A stretch of 64,000 nt of DNA from Halichondria panicea (lineage: Eukaryota > Porifera > Demospongiae > Suberitida > Halichondriidae): positions 1,302,001 through 1,366,000 of the forward strand of contig NC_087381.1 of NCBI RefSeq assembly GCF_963675165.1, in the 5' to 3' direction. Positions 1 to 10,322 of this stretch are shown piece by piece (the first letter of the stretch is position 1; every line of letters starts with the position of its first letter). The translations under genes and the position numbers were made by a program. The notes under the pieces were generated by a model, which was not told the DNA's origin, did not search any database, and saw only the letters and a program-made list of their open reading frames with translations.

Positions 1-534
1 TGGTAGACTTTACTTGCTTATTAGCACTGCTCAGCTGCTCAGAAAAGTTGTTTTGAAGGAGCAAAATTGAATGACTGAATTGAGCTTGTAGGATTTGAAT
101 CTGTTGACTGGATTGGTTGTTCAGTTGCTCGTTCATGGACTGTAATTGCTTATTGGTACTGATCATCTGGTTCTTCAACTCTATATTGGTGTACACCAGT
201 GCTGCCACAGCTACCAACAGAGACAGAACAAAAGCTATGACGGCAAAAATTGCAAACCATTTTTTACCATATTCATTTTTAGCCACTTCTTGCCTTATTC
301 TCTTTGTGTTGCTTTTGTTGTCCAGGACACTACTTTCGTTAGATTTAGTATCTCCAGCAGTATCATACGTTATGTATCCAGTGTTCTCAACGGTACTGTA
401 CTTATTATCTGTTTGGGTGAGACTTCTCTGGTTGATATTGTAGGCAGTGTTTTCCTGCAATGAAGTGGCTTGTGTTTCTCTTTCTCTTCTGTTGTTAGCG
501 TGCACAATATATCGTAGGCAGTGTTTAGCTCCAT
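1..534 (-). pseudogene. FReD-like type II receptor copy A, 5' part, frameshifted
   Basis: N-terminal tail, membrane segment and start of the coiled-coil stalk of a family member; the ectodomain would lie beyond base 1. The start ATG at 532-534 is followed by the usual MELNTAY codons. An extra AT dinucleotide near 505-509 (GATATATTGTG where relatives have GATGTTGTG) then shifts the frame, and translation from the ATG stops after about 54 codons. Past the shift the correct frame is intact and reads through the tail, a membrane segment like that of the copy at 32906, and the NEQLNNQSSQ stalk. The defect is one small indel in a dinucleotide run, so a sequencing or assembly error is possible. Confidence 0.8.
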
Positions 535-2615
535 CTTAATTCACTGTTGAAACTCTACCATGCATTGACTCGATATAGAGATGTTGTTACTCTACATAGT
601 TATACAGACTTTGCTGTGTGTTGTATACATCCCAGACATGCAGCACTCGATCACATTGTTTGTCATTCCTCAGTTATACAGTGTATGTCTTCAAATAGCT
701 GATACAGGCTGATATGTTGAGAATTGTATGTGGGAGGCTGCCTATTTGCTTAACTAGGCATATTGTTTGTGAATTAATTCATAGGCCGGGGATTCTTAGC
801 TATTAACAATACACAGTAAAAACACATTCGTTACAGTAACATAAAACATGTTAAATAAAACTCATAGAAATGACATAAATTTCTGTCATTTAACACTAAA
901 ATACGATGATGTGTCTCATAAAACATAATTATGTGTTTTTGCTGTGTAGAGGTGAAAGAGGTGCATAACTGCTGATCGACCCAATTAATAAAAATAATTC
1001 CTAAACCATACATGCAAGCTAGAAGACACGGTCTTGCTAATGGAAGGGTTTGCCTTCGCTAACCAACAAGCGGAATTTCCCCAACCACAACTGAGCAGTT
1101 AGTACGTGATGATGCACTGTTATAACTAAAGAAAAAATTTGTTTGCAAATCCACGAATAAAAATCCAGAGAACGTGGCTAGAAGCCTATAGAAGCTGTTA
1201 GTTTTCATCGCATTGTGAGAAGTTACAGCTGGAACAGACACACATACACACACACTTACCGTATCCCTCGTGTGGCTACGCCTCAAGGCATAATTAGTGT
1301 ATATAAAACTAATTATGGTAACCCTTTTATGTTATAGATAGTACATGGGCATGAAGTATCTATGTGTTATAGTGTCCCATATCACGAGGGCTTTGCCCGA
1401 GGGATAAGGGACACTATATAACCTTAGATCATGTTTGCCATAAATACTGCAATTTGATTGGCTAAAGGAAGTGTTCTATCCAACTTAGAAAATCATGTAC
1501 TTATTAAGAAAATCGTGTACTTACTTAGAAAATCATGCACTTCACTTAGAAAATCATGTAGCAAAGATTAGATAAGAACATTCAAATCTGATTGGCTAAA
1601 TACTCATGGTTGCTATGATCTAAAATACTTAGACACTGTTTAGGAAGTTTCCACATGATGTAGAAGTCCTCAGGGCTAGTAGAACCCTCACTGCATTCGG
1701 GATACTACAACCAGCCCTTTGGGCTTCTAAATCATGTAGAAACTTCCTAAACAGTGTCTAACTATTATATAGATACCGAATGCACATGTGCTAACTGATT
1801 TAGATTCCACTTTTCATTGGCTGCCTCAGGCAAGAAGTGTATCTATAAAAGCAGCAAGCCTTAGCAACAGCTTTATTTTTGAAAATGTCCTGTTCTGATA
1901 AGCTAGATGATTTCTGCTTCTCTGCTAAAAAACCTTTGCATTGGCCTTGCTTCAATATTAGAATGGACAAACTAGTGACTCCACCTTGTGCAGGAAGCGC
2001 TCTGCAACAAATGAGCCCAGCCTCCTCTTTTCTCTGCACTCAAGCTTCTAAGAGTCAGTAAACTGTTCAGATCTGTATGACTAGCTAGCAAGGAACAGCT
2101 TGTAGCAATGCTACAGTGCACTATCGTTCCCAAAAAGACACAGGAGTCTACTGAAGTAAACAATTTTGAAACATGGCTACAGGATAGAAACAGAAGTCAA
2201 GAGGACAAAGTTGACAAGTGCTACATGTAGAAGACATGCTTTCATGGTTGTGACAATGGACCCAGAACAGTTAAAATCATTGGCTCTTAGTGTTCCTCAT
2301 AGAGACAAGAAAAGATACTGGTGAACCCTACCATTAACCCAGCAAACGCTATAGAAACTGGTAGTGAAAAAAAACTGAACAGCCATAGCTAATTTTCATG
2401 CATGCAGCTACAGATTTACTTATCATTTCTGTACATTCAAAAAATTATACTTGTACTTTATATACCCTCAAGCTTATAATTCCCTGGGAAACTATGAGAT
2501 TATGGCTCATAATTCCCTGCTAAACACATACAAGTGGGATCTAAAAAATTGTAACACACATTAATTTCTATGTCTCGTCCTGCTATAGTGTCTATAATTG
2601 TTTTGAGCGTGCGAT
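535..2615. other. Repeat-rich intergenic region
   Basis: No supportable gene. It contains the family's 5' flank (535-760), a dispersed repeat with a CA/TG run and a TTATGCCTTGAGGCG-type core (about 1140-1300, minus orientation; relatives near 49.7, 57.3 and 59.1 kb), a hairpin whose arms read TATAGTGTCCC/GGGACACTATA (about 1367-1420), four spaced copies of TTAGAAAATC(A/G)TG (1480-1560), and an inverted-repeat element at 1629-1761. A 60-codon ORF at 1879-2061 lies downstream of a TATAAAA-like sequence but has no recognisable domain, so I do not call it. Confidence 0.5.
1629..1761. mobile_element. MITE-like element, TTAGACACTGTTT TIRs
   Basis: A 133 bp element with near-perfect terminal inverted repeats of about 23 bp, beginning TTAGACACTGTTTAGGAAG and ending in its complement. 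Related elements with the same ends lie at 6816-6912 and 18867-18984. The interior is itself imperfectly palindromic (CGGGATACTA). It has no coding capacity, so it is a non-autonomous element; I did not assign a superfamily. Confidence 0.7.
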
Positions 2616-3878
2616 TCAACGGACGTACACATCAACTAGCTCAATGGGTGTGTCTTCATTGCTAATGCGCTCATCACCACAAAGCCTCAACTCAATATCA
2701 TCTGTAGTTGGTTGAGGGAGTTGCTTGCAGAACCACGGTGGATTGTTGAACTCACAGCAAGCACTGGTACTCCCGCATTCCTGACCATCCCAGAGTGGAT
2801 CATCAGGGTAAAAGGTATCACTAAATGCTCGTCGACTTCCAGTTTCACAGAAGTAATCTTGACCAATGAATGGAGGTACAACTCCATCCCAGGGGAGGTC
2901 AGGTCTTGTGCAGGGACATACCCGTCTATCGATTTGAGTTTCATCGACTGCATTCACAAATGTCCAGATGTGCTGACGAGGCGAGTTACCATGAGTTAGG
3001 CTCACGCCATCAACGTAAATATCATCAATAGATACCTTTCTGTTGAAGAAATATGGAGTGAAAGCATCCGGAGTGCTACTTTGATATGCAATGATTCGAC
3101 CACAAACTTTTGAATACTCCACCCCATAAGTTGAATAGGTAGTAGACAGACATCCCAGTGCACGTTTTCCACAAGTACGCAGTGGTGGTGTCGTCCTGAT
3201 TACCAGTCTAAATCCTTCTGGGCAGTTTTGGTTGGAATCGGTCATGTCAAGGTTGGCTACTCTCATCCATCCTCCTGCAGTGTTGCACCTACAACTTGTT
3301 CGAATCATGTCACAGTAGACCTGGACAGGAGAGCTAGTACTCTCAGTCACAATCCAGTATTCTCCTGATAGTCGGTCTTGAGAGATGTCACTGCAAGAGC
3401 TAGCTGGGTTGTTGATTGTTCCAAGATTAAATGGATCAATTGTGTTGGATTGGTTATTTAGTTGTTCCGTCATTGACTGATCCTCCTGGTTCTTCAACTC
3501 TATATTGGAGTACGCGAGTGCTGCCGCGAGTGCTGCCACAGCTGCTAACAGAGACAAAAAAACAAAAGCTAGGACGGAAAGGATTGCAAACCGCTTCTTA
3601 GTACATCCATTTTTAGTTAAGACTTGCCTTGTTCCACTATTTGTATTGCTCAGAACGTTGGAGGTAGAATTAGTTTCTGCTGTAAACACTTCTCTGTTTA
3701 CTGCATAGGCTGTGTTAATTTTCGATGCAAATGTTTCTCTCCCATTGTTCTCAACCACAGTGTAGCCATTATCTTGGGTAGAATCGTTATTGTAAGCAGT
3801 GTTTCCTTGCAATGCAATGGCTTGTGTTTCTTTTGTGTTGTTAGCGTGCGCAACTTTGTAGGCAATGTTTACTTCCAT
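2616..3878 (-). CDS. FReD-like type II membrane receptor, intact copy B (420 aa)
   Basis: Uninterrupted single-exon ORF. Residues 1-96 form a polar tail with tyrosines in repeated contexts (IAY, NTAY, DNGYTVV, NTAY). CTKKR precedes a membrane segment at about 97-122, and positive-inside polarity puts the C-terminus outside. A short stalk (123-154) has NNQS sequons. The ectodomain (155-420) opens SCSDI..SGEYW and PVQVYCDM..GGWMRVANLDM, as in the N-terminal half of fibrinogen-related domains, then runs through CGRIIAYQ, SIDDIYVDGVSLTHG, PRQHIWTF, IGQDYFCETG and CCEFNNPPWFCKQLPQPTTDD. Two scaffold residues differ from most copies (QECGSTSACC for QGCGGTSTCC). The membrane segment carries an extra Ala-rich repeat. 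The usual family TATA box is absent upstream. Likely cell-surface binding or recognition; ligand unknown. Confidence 0.88.
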   Translation of the reverse strand: MEVNIAYKVAHANNTKETQAIALQGNTAYNNDSTQDNGYTVVENNGRETFASKINTAYAVNREVFTAETNSTSNVLSNTNSGTRQVLTKNGCTKKRFAILSVLAFVFLSLLAAVAALAAALAYSNIELKNQEDQSMTEQLNNQSNTIDPFNLGTINNPASSCSDISQDRLSGEYWIVTESTSSPVQVYCDMIRTSCRCNTAGGWMRVANLDMTDSNQNCPEGFRLVIRTTPPLRTCGKRALGCLSTTYSTYGVEYSKVCGRIIAYQSSTPDAFTPYFFNRKVSIDDIYVDGVSLTHGNSPRQHIWTFVNAVDETQIDRRVCPCTRPDLPWDGVVPPFIGQDYFCETGSRRAFSDTFYPDDPLWDGQECGSTSACCEFNNPPWFCKQLPQPTTDDIELRLCGDERISNEDTPIELVDVYVR

Positions 3879-4149
3879 AATTCACTGTTGAAACTCCACC
3901 AGACCACAGGCTTGAAATAGAGAGGCTGTTACTGTATTGAGGTGCTGGCCATTGCAATAGTTACAGGTTGTGTTATAAGAGAATTTGGTGACTTGCATGA
4001 GGATGATTCTACCACTTGCATAACCGTGTGCATTCATTTTGACACTTGACAAAACAGCAAAACACATTTTATTACATAATCAATACAACACTAAGCGTGC
4101 AGAGCTATTTTGTAACTAATTGTAAGCACAATTATACTACAACTGAGAA

Positions 4150-4271
4150 GAGGTCCGACATGCATGCTGAATCACTACAAATGCTAGTGCATTGACCTCA
4201 ACATCATCACGTGACCGCATTGACATTAATGCACTGAATTTGTAGTGATTCATGCACGCATGTCGGACCTC
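4150..4271. repeat. Inverted repeat (MITE-like), GAGGTCCGACATGCA ends
   Basis: Arms of about 34 bp (GAGGTCCGACATGCATGC... and its near-complement ending CATGTCGGACCTC) flank a centre of about 50 bp with CACGTGACCGCATTGACATTAATG. Relatives sit at about 14703-14816 and 28263-28375, at mirror positions in the large inverted duplication. Confidence 0.7.
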
Positions 4272-4592
4272 CTAGCTCTGACTACAACTAGAGCACTAAA
4301 GTACAGAACCCTCGGCGCTAGTTGCATGCATGGGGCTGTATAAAATCCGATAATTTCATATAAGAGATGTCCTATATTGGTGGGAGGGGCTGCTGGATGC
4401 TGCACAATGTTCACTAGCAGTGGGGCAGGATGGGTACGACATTGAAAATGATGCATAATAATAGTATGCACACATGCTCAATTTAAATATTTATACTGTG
4501 AACCATTTCATTCATCATTTGTCAATTGCTAAAAAGTGAAAGGAAAAATAGATCTATGCATGCTACTCTCTTTCTGATGGTGCCAGTGTCCC

Positions 4593-4928
4593 AGTATCGC
4601 CAAGAGTTTATGATAGAGAGAGAGTATCGAACGTAGGCATACTGTACATCAGATGTATGCGGAGAGTAACGTGACTTCCTGTATCTGTCACAAGCTTGGA
4701 ATTTGCACACTGACCAATCCAAGTGTGGGTGATGTCATCTATCAAGAAAGTAGATTACATCACCCACACTTGGATGGGTTGTAGATTACATCACCCACGC
4801 TTGGATTGGTCAGTGTGCAAATTCCAAGCTTGTAACAGATACAGGAAGTCACGTTACTCTCCGCATACATCTGATACACAGTATGCCTACGTTCGATACT
4901 CTCTCTCTATCATAAACTCTTGGTATCG
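4593..4928. repeat. Long inverted repeat with ~145 bp arms
   Basis: The left arm (about 4593-4737) and right arm (about 4774-4928) are near-perfect complements. Both include CAAGAGTTTATGATAGAGAG, the CGAACGTAGGCATAC block, GTAACGTGACTTCCTGTATC and AAGCTTGGAATTTGCACAC. The loop carries a third partial copy of GATTACATCACCCACACTTGG. No ORF of note. Probably a foldback element. Confidence 0.75.
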
Positions 4929-4929
4929 C

Positions 4930-5330
4930 TTGATCATCTCCCCCCACCCTCTGCCTAGTACCTGGGAGCGAGATGCTCTATCCTCTCCATTAATTATTCC
5001 GTTTACTTAATCTAACAGTAAATTAATTACCGTACCGTACTTCCTTGCGTTGCTGTCCCGTTTTTACGCCAGCGTTTTAACAACCGTTTGAAAAATGCAA
5101 CTGAAAGCTTATTCTGACGACTACTGTTATAGTACATGTATATCTAATTCTATCACGTATTGTATAGTGCATGCTAATTCTGCTGTTGGATAAAAGTATG
5201 ATGTAAATACGATTGCGTATATATGTGACTACATTGCTAACAAAAAAGAAAATTACTGCATTAAAATAACCTGGCCATTCAACCATGGCATATTAGTGTC
5301 TATTCGCATTTAATTGTCTTGAGCGTGTGG
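4930..5330. repeat. Family 3' flank, duplicated at 53.21-53.66 kb
   Basis: This block (CGCTTGATCATCTCCCCCCA through GCATTTAATTGTCTTGAGC) is repeated in the same orientation at about 53210-53660. In both places it is the downstream flank of a minus-strand family remnant, so the two loci descend from one duplicated gene plus its flank. Confidence 0.7.
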
Positions 5331-5331
5331 T

Positions 5332-6018
5332 TCAACGAACGTACATCTCAACTAGCTTAAGGTGACATATTTTCATAGGTAGATTTGTTTGTGTTCACTG
5401 TTTAGCTCATTTTGATGGTATTAAATTCTGCTAATTCTTGTGTTCAAGTTGTGAAATTAATGTTATTATAACGTTTCTAATTACTAAAAAGTGGGTTTAA
5501 TGAGATTCATTACAATTTCTAATTATCTGCGAGTACACATTTTTGCGATTTTGCTCTCATTCGCAGAAATAGCAGAAATTAATACTCGCAAAAATATGTC
5601 ACCTTAAGGTAGCTCGATGGGTGCATGTGTCTTCATTACTAGTGCTCTCATCGCTACGAAGCAGGCAAATTTTTTACATAATTATGTGCTTTTTGAAACA
5701 ATCTCGAAGCTTCGCAAACTTTTTTACTTAGTACTATAGCTGCAGGAGGGAGAAAAGAGCTGCAAAAAAGCTGAACTGTATATACAGCATCTAGATTTGT
5801 ACTTCTGGAGTGTTTGGGCTTTGCCCGGTTTCTGCAATCCTTTTTAGCAACAATCAAGTCGATGATTTCCCACTTTTTTTGCACCTTTCCTGCCTATAGA
5901 TTCCCAATAATTGCAGTCTATAATTATTATGCAGTAAATGTTGCATGCAAATGTTCAATTGTACAAAGTGCCTCCATCGAGGCATGCGCAACATTGTATA
6001 GGCAACGTTTGGATCCAC
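5332..6018 (-). pseudogene. FReD-like receptor remnant S (only ends survive)
   Basis: A heavily deleted copy. At the 3' end (5332-5662) the last 25 or so codons are recognisable (CGDES-like segment, then EDT..PIE and VEMYVR plus stop) but are split by a 252 bp element. At the 5' end (about 5980-6050) the family leader (CTATTTCAAGTCAGTGGTAG) and the first codons (DPNVAY type) survive without an ATG. Everything between is lost and replaced by unrelated sequence. Confidence 0.7.
5358..5609. mobile_element. 252 bp TIR element inserted in remnant S
   Basis: Terminal inverted repeats TTAAGGTGACATATTTT / AAAATATGTCACCTTAA flank a non-coding AT-rich interior. TAGCT occurs on both sides (5353-5357 and 5610-5614). 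Removing the element and one copy restores the family sequence ACTAGCTCGATGGGTG, so the insertion is directly supported. The ends lie beside TTAA, but a TTAA duplication would not restore the family sequence. Confidence 0.78.
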
Positions 6019-7353
6019 TGTTGAAACTCTACCACTGACTTGAAATAGACAGGCTAATATACTGTCAACATGTGTTAGTTATTGCAGTTACAAGAGAATT
6101 GTGGGAGGCTTGTATGATGATTCTACCACTTGCATGTTTGTTTTGACCCCTTGAATGATGATTCTTTCATTTAGTCACTGTTCCTACTATATTTAGTTGT
6201 TTGACATAATTATTACATGTATATGGCAATGTTCGTACACAGAGTATGATGATTGGATATTGATTGCTTGTAGTAACATCTTCTCATTTGTTCTGGTTAT
6301 AATTATTACAGCAATTGCAGCACTAAGGTCTGAGACTAGTCTTCTTAATATTGCCAAAACTTTGTCATAGTTTACTCAAATTACTTCTGTCTATCTATCT
6401 ACCGTATATATAGCGGGTAAGTTCCGATTAGTTAGTTTGTGGATATTATTTTTGGGGTTGCTGTTTGTACTGCAGGTAAAGATAGTCAATAATCTCTTCA
6501 ATCGTTTGTAAAATATTCACGTTCAGGGCTTTAACCACGAAAACAATGAACTTTTTGCCCCCCCCCCCCAAAAATATCCCGCTATTACGTAGAAGTGATA
6601 AGCTCCAAGCAGAAATAATGTAATGGCATACCATGGCCAGTTAACCACATAATTATATAATATATACAACATTAATGAAGTTGATGACAGGCCACTTTCA
6701 ATTGTTTATTTTTAGTAAGTCATCTGATGCCAACCAGTTACTTACAGGTTTTATGTTATAAGAGTAGTGTGGTGTGAGAGCTAGGCTGCACATTACAGGG
6801 TGCTTATAAATAATAGTTAGACACTGTTTTGGAAGTGTCTATGGGCCTAATGGCACTGATTTAGTATCCCGAGCGTTTCTAAATCACATGGACATCGATA
6901 AAACAGTGTCTAGATACTAGTGCGCATGCGTAAACCACTTGACTACAATACAATTACTTGACAACGGAGTACTAGATATACTAAGTAAATTTGCAGATAT
7001 ACTAAGTCCCATAGTATACCTGCTCTGGCACTTTTCCCATGTACTTCCCATGTACTTCCCATGTAGATCTTATCAACTAGTGTCTAATTATAATTATGAC
7101 TACAATTTGGAATCGAGAATTCTTGTAGACTATGTACTATGATTATAACATAATTATAGTTGATATTGTACTCTATGCAAGATGGTTTCTTGCTTATGCT
7201 TGCATGCGTCAGTTTGTATTTAATATGAGAAAACTATTCATGACAATATAAAAAGCATAATAATTAAAAATTAAACAAGTGGTGTTCTTGCATGGTTACT
7301 ATTTTTTTAACTTGCGTTATGTTGAGTGTTTAATGTGTTCAATTTAAATACTT
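6019..7353. other. Family 5' flank and miniature elements, no gene
   Basis: Holds the conserved far-upstream block (TTGACCCCTTGAATGATGAT, GTAACATCTTCTCATTTG, GCAATTGCAGCACTAAGGTC) also found at about 12.3, 17.7, 25.4, 31.1 and 45.7 kb. It is followed by a TAGCGGGTAAG-type miniature element (about 6405-6605, with a C10 run) and a short TTAGACACTGTTTT-ended element at 6816-6912. No coding sequence is supportable. Confidence 0.5.
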
Positions 7354-8761
7354 TCAGCGTATGTGCATCTCAACTAGCTCAATTAATGGGTGTGTTTTCA
7401 TTAAATGTCCTCATTACCACAAATCCTCAACTCGATATCGTCTGTAGTTGGTTGAGGGAGTTGCTTGCAGAACCAAGGTGGATTGTTGAACTCAAAGCAA
7501 GTACTGTTACCCCCGCATCTCTGACCATCCCAGAGTGGATAATCAGAATAAAAGGTATCATAAGTAAAGAGCTGTCGGCTTCCAGTTTCACAGAAGTAGT
7601 CTTGACCGATGAAGGGAGGTACAAATCCAATGTATAGGGGAAGTCGGGACGTGTACAAGGACAAGCCTCGCCATCGGATCGGGTTTCATCGATTGCATTG
7701 ACAAATGTCCAGATATGCTGACAAGGTGACTGTCCATGGGTTAGGCTCACACCATCAATGTAAACATCATCAATAGATAAAGCTCTGTTTTTGAAATATG
7801 GAGCAAAAGCATCTGGTGAACTGTTTTGAAATGCAATGATTCGACCACAAACCTTTGAATACTCCACCCCATAAGTTGAATAGGTAGTAGACATCCCAGT
7901 GCATGTTTGCCACAAGTACGCAATGGTGGTTTTCTGTTCTGGTTACCAGTCTCAATCCCTCTGGGCAATTTTGGTTGGGATCGGTCATATCCAGGTTGGC
8001 TACCCTCATCCATCCTCCTGCAGTGTTGCAGCTACAGCTTGCTCGATTCATGTCACAGTAGACCTGAACAGGAGAGCTAGTACTGTCAGTGGTAATCCAG
8101 TATTCTCCAGATGGTCGGTCTTGAGGGATGTCTTTGCAAGAGCTTGCTGGGTTTCCTATTCTAGTTCCAGGGTAGAATGCCATTGGACCTAACTCCGCAA
8201 TAATGGACTGTACGTCATTGAGGTCTCGAATAATAATTTCAATTTCCTCAGAAGTGTTACTTGAAAGAGCTAGGATTGAATTGCTGAGTTGACTGGATTG
8301 GTTGTTTAGTTCCTCGTTGGTAGACTGTACTTGCTTATTAGTACTGCTCAGTTGCTCAGAAAATTTGTTTTGAAGGGAGTAAAATTGAATTACTGAGTTG
8401 AGCTTGTAGGATTTGAATCTGTTGACTGGATTGGTTGTTCAGTTGCTCGTTCATTGACTGTACCAGCTTATTGGTACTGATCATCTGGTTCTTCAACTCT
8501 ATATTGGTGTACACCAGTGCTGCCACAGCTACCAACAGAGACAGAACAAAAGCTATGACGGCAAAAATTGCAAACCATTTTTTACCATATTCATTTTTAG
8601 CCACTTCTTGCCTTATTCTCTTTGTGTTACTTTTGTTATCCAGGACACAACTTTCGGTAGATTTAGTATCTCCAGCAGTATTACGCAGTGGCAGTGGCTT
8701 GTGTTTCTCTTTCTCTTCTGTTGTTAGCGTGCACAACATTGTAGGCAGTGTTTAGCTCCAT
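7354..8761 (-). pseudogene. FReD-like receptor copy C, several frameshifts
   Basis: Full-length layout but not translatable. From the ATG at 8759-8761 the MELNTAYNVVHANNRR frame hits a stop after about 26 codons because part of the tail is deleted (CCACTGCGTAATAC). The tail-membrane-stalk part (8356-8739) is open only in another frame. Further shifts fall near 7935 (RTE then out of frame, where relatives read PPLRTCG) and near 7635 (before VPPFIGQDYF), and a stop follows the CGNEDI segment. Ectodomain pieces remain well conserved, for example IDETRSDGEACPC and CETGSRQLFTYDTFYS. The VR1 cassette is the CGKHALGC type shared with the copy at 40748. Confidence 0.85.
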
Positions 8762-10322
8762 AACATTCACTGTTGAAACTCTACCAGAGAGGCTGTTACT
8801 GTATATACAGACTCTGCTGTGTTGTATACATCTCAGTGCAGCACGCGCTACATTTCCTTGTTTTTTCTAATTGGTATTTACCGCTTACACAGTATGTCAT
8901 CTGCTTTCGATCGACAACAAGTGTGGGAGGCTGCCCATTGGGAATTCTTAGCTAAACTCTATAATATACTTGAGTTGAGTTGGGTCCTCAAGGCCACTGT
9001 TGTTGCATACTTGTTTCAGATCTACCTCCCTCCTCGGTTTTGCTCACCGCCTCCATTAAGTCATTACTGCTGATGTCAGCACTATTTGACGTCAAAGTTC
9101 AAAAAAATCAAACGTCACTTCTATCTATTAGTACAACCAGTAGGTTGTACATAGAATTGACACTCACAGTGCTATTGACTGTGTGTGTTTTCAATTATTG
9201 CACACATTTTCACTCGTGTTCAAAATGCTCTATTTCTGCAGGAAAAGGCCACATCAAGAAACTGACTGAACAGATAGCTTATTATAATTATACTTAGTGG
9301 TTTGATATACTTAGTGGTTTGACATAACTTGCAATGTTTATATAGAGCAAGCCAATATTGATTACCGGCCGTAGTAATATAATTATTGGTGTATGGTGGG
9401 CCGTTTGTTTCAAAATTCAAATGTTACATTTTCATTCAGATTACAATACATATTCATTCAAGATACACGTTCATTCAAGATTTTGATGCATTCATATATA
9501 TACATTAATTCGTTCAAGATATGCATACAGTCATTAAAACACAACGTTTAATTATAAGAGATGATTAATGGTCAAAACTCGGAAATCGGCAATTAAATCT
9601 GCTTGACCTCCTGTTAAATTTTCGTTGAACTGCCCAAATAAACATTTTCGTACAATTACCTTGAATAATTTGATTTTCGTACGTACCACACTTACGTTAC
9701 CACTAATTGATAACAGCTGCATGATGTACATATTAAATTATACAGTTTTCAAAATATTTTTAAAGTTTTTTCCGAATTTTTTTAATTTACTTTCCTCGAC
9801 TTTTTGACCCTCTTGAACCTCCTTTGGGGTAGCGGAGGATACATGTATATGCATAGATATATGTGTGCATATTCTTCTAAGGTGTGCATGGTCATAGATA
9901 AACGAAAGGGAGGCAGAGCGATAGAGAGAGAGCAGAGGAGGATTGTCACGGTTAAAAGTATGAAGCTGCTGCTTCTGGAGGATTAAATCCCACTCAGCTA
10001 GCTCTCCGGAGTCCGGAGATACTAAAAAAAGAATAGATGTCCTGAATGGAATTCAATTAAAGTTCTCATTCAGGAAGCAGCTTTTGCACATTTTGCATGA
10101 ATTCGAATGCATAAAAATCTTGTATGAAAATTGCACATCTTGATTGAATACTTCAATGAATGTATAAAACGTTCGTGTACAGGTTACGATTAGTGTTATT
10201 ACTTCGTAGGGAATTGCTACAGCTATCACGACGTTCATAGCAATTATTATAGCTGCTATATTATTCAGTTTCTACTCTTGGTTCTAGAGCTATAGCTACA
10301 GTGTGTAAAAACGAAAATGTGT
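8762..10322. other. Intergenic, no supportable gene
   Basis: The family leader is followed by unique AT-rich DNA with TTCATTCAAGAT-like short repeats (about 9430-9530). About 10190-10322 is a 3' flank (TATTATTCAGTTTCTACTCTTG) duplicated at about 58870-58993. Short ORFs here lack recognisable motifs. Confidence 0.4.

Noticed and set aside
1879-2061. 60-codon ORF with a nearby TATA-like sequence
   Set aside because: No recognisable motif, no paralogue in the window and a repeat-derived setting.
2616-3878. C-type lectin, scavenger receptor or variable lymphocyte receptor identity
   Set aside because: No WND/EPN lectin motifs, no SRCR cysteine pattern and no leucine-rich repeats; the SGEYW / PVQVYCDM / GGWMRV order fits a fibrinogen-related start.
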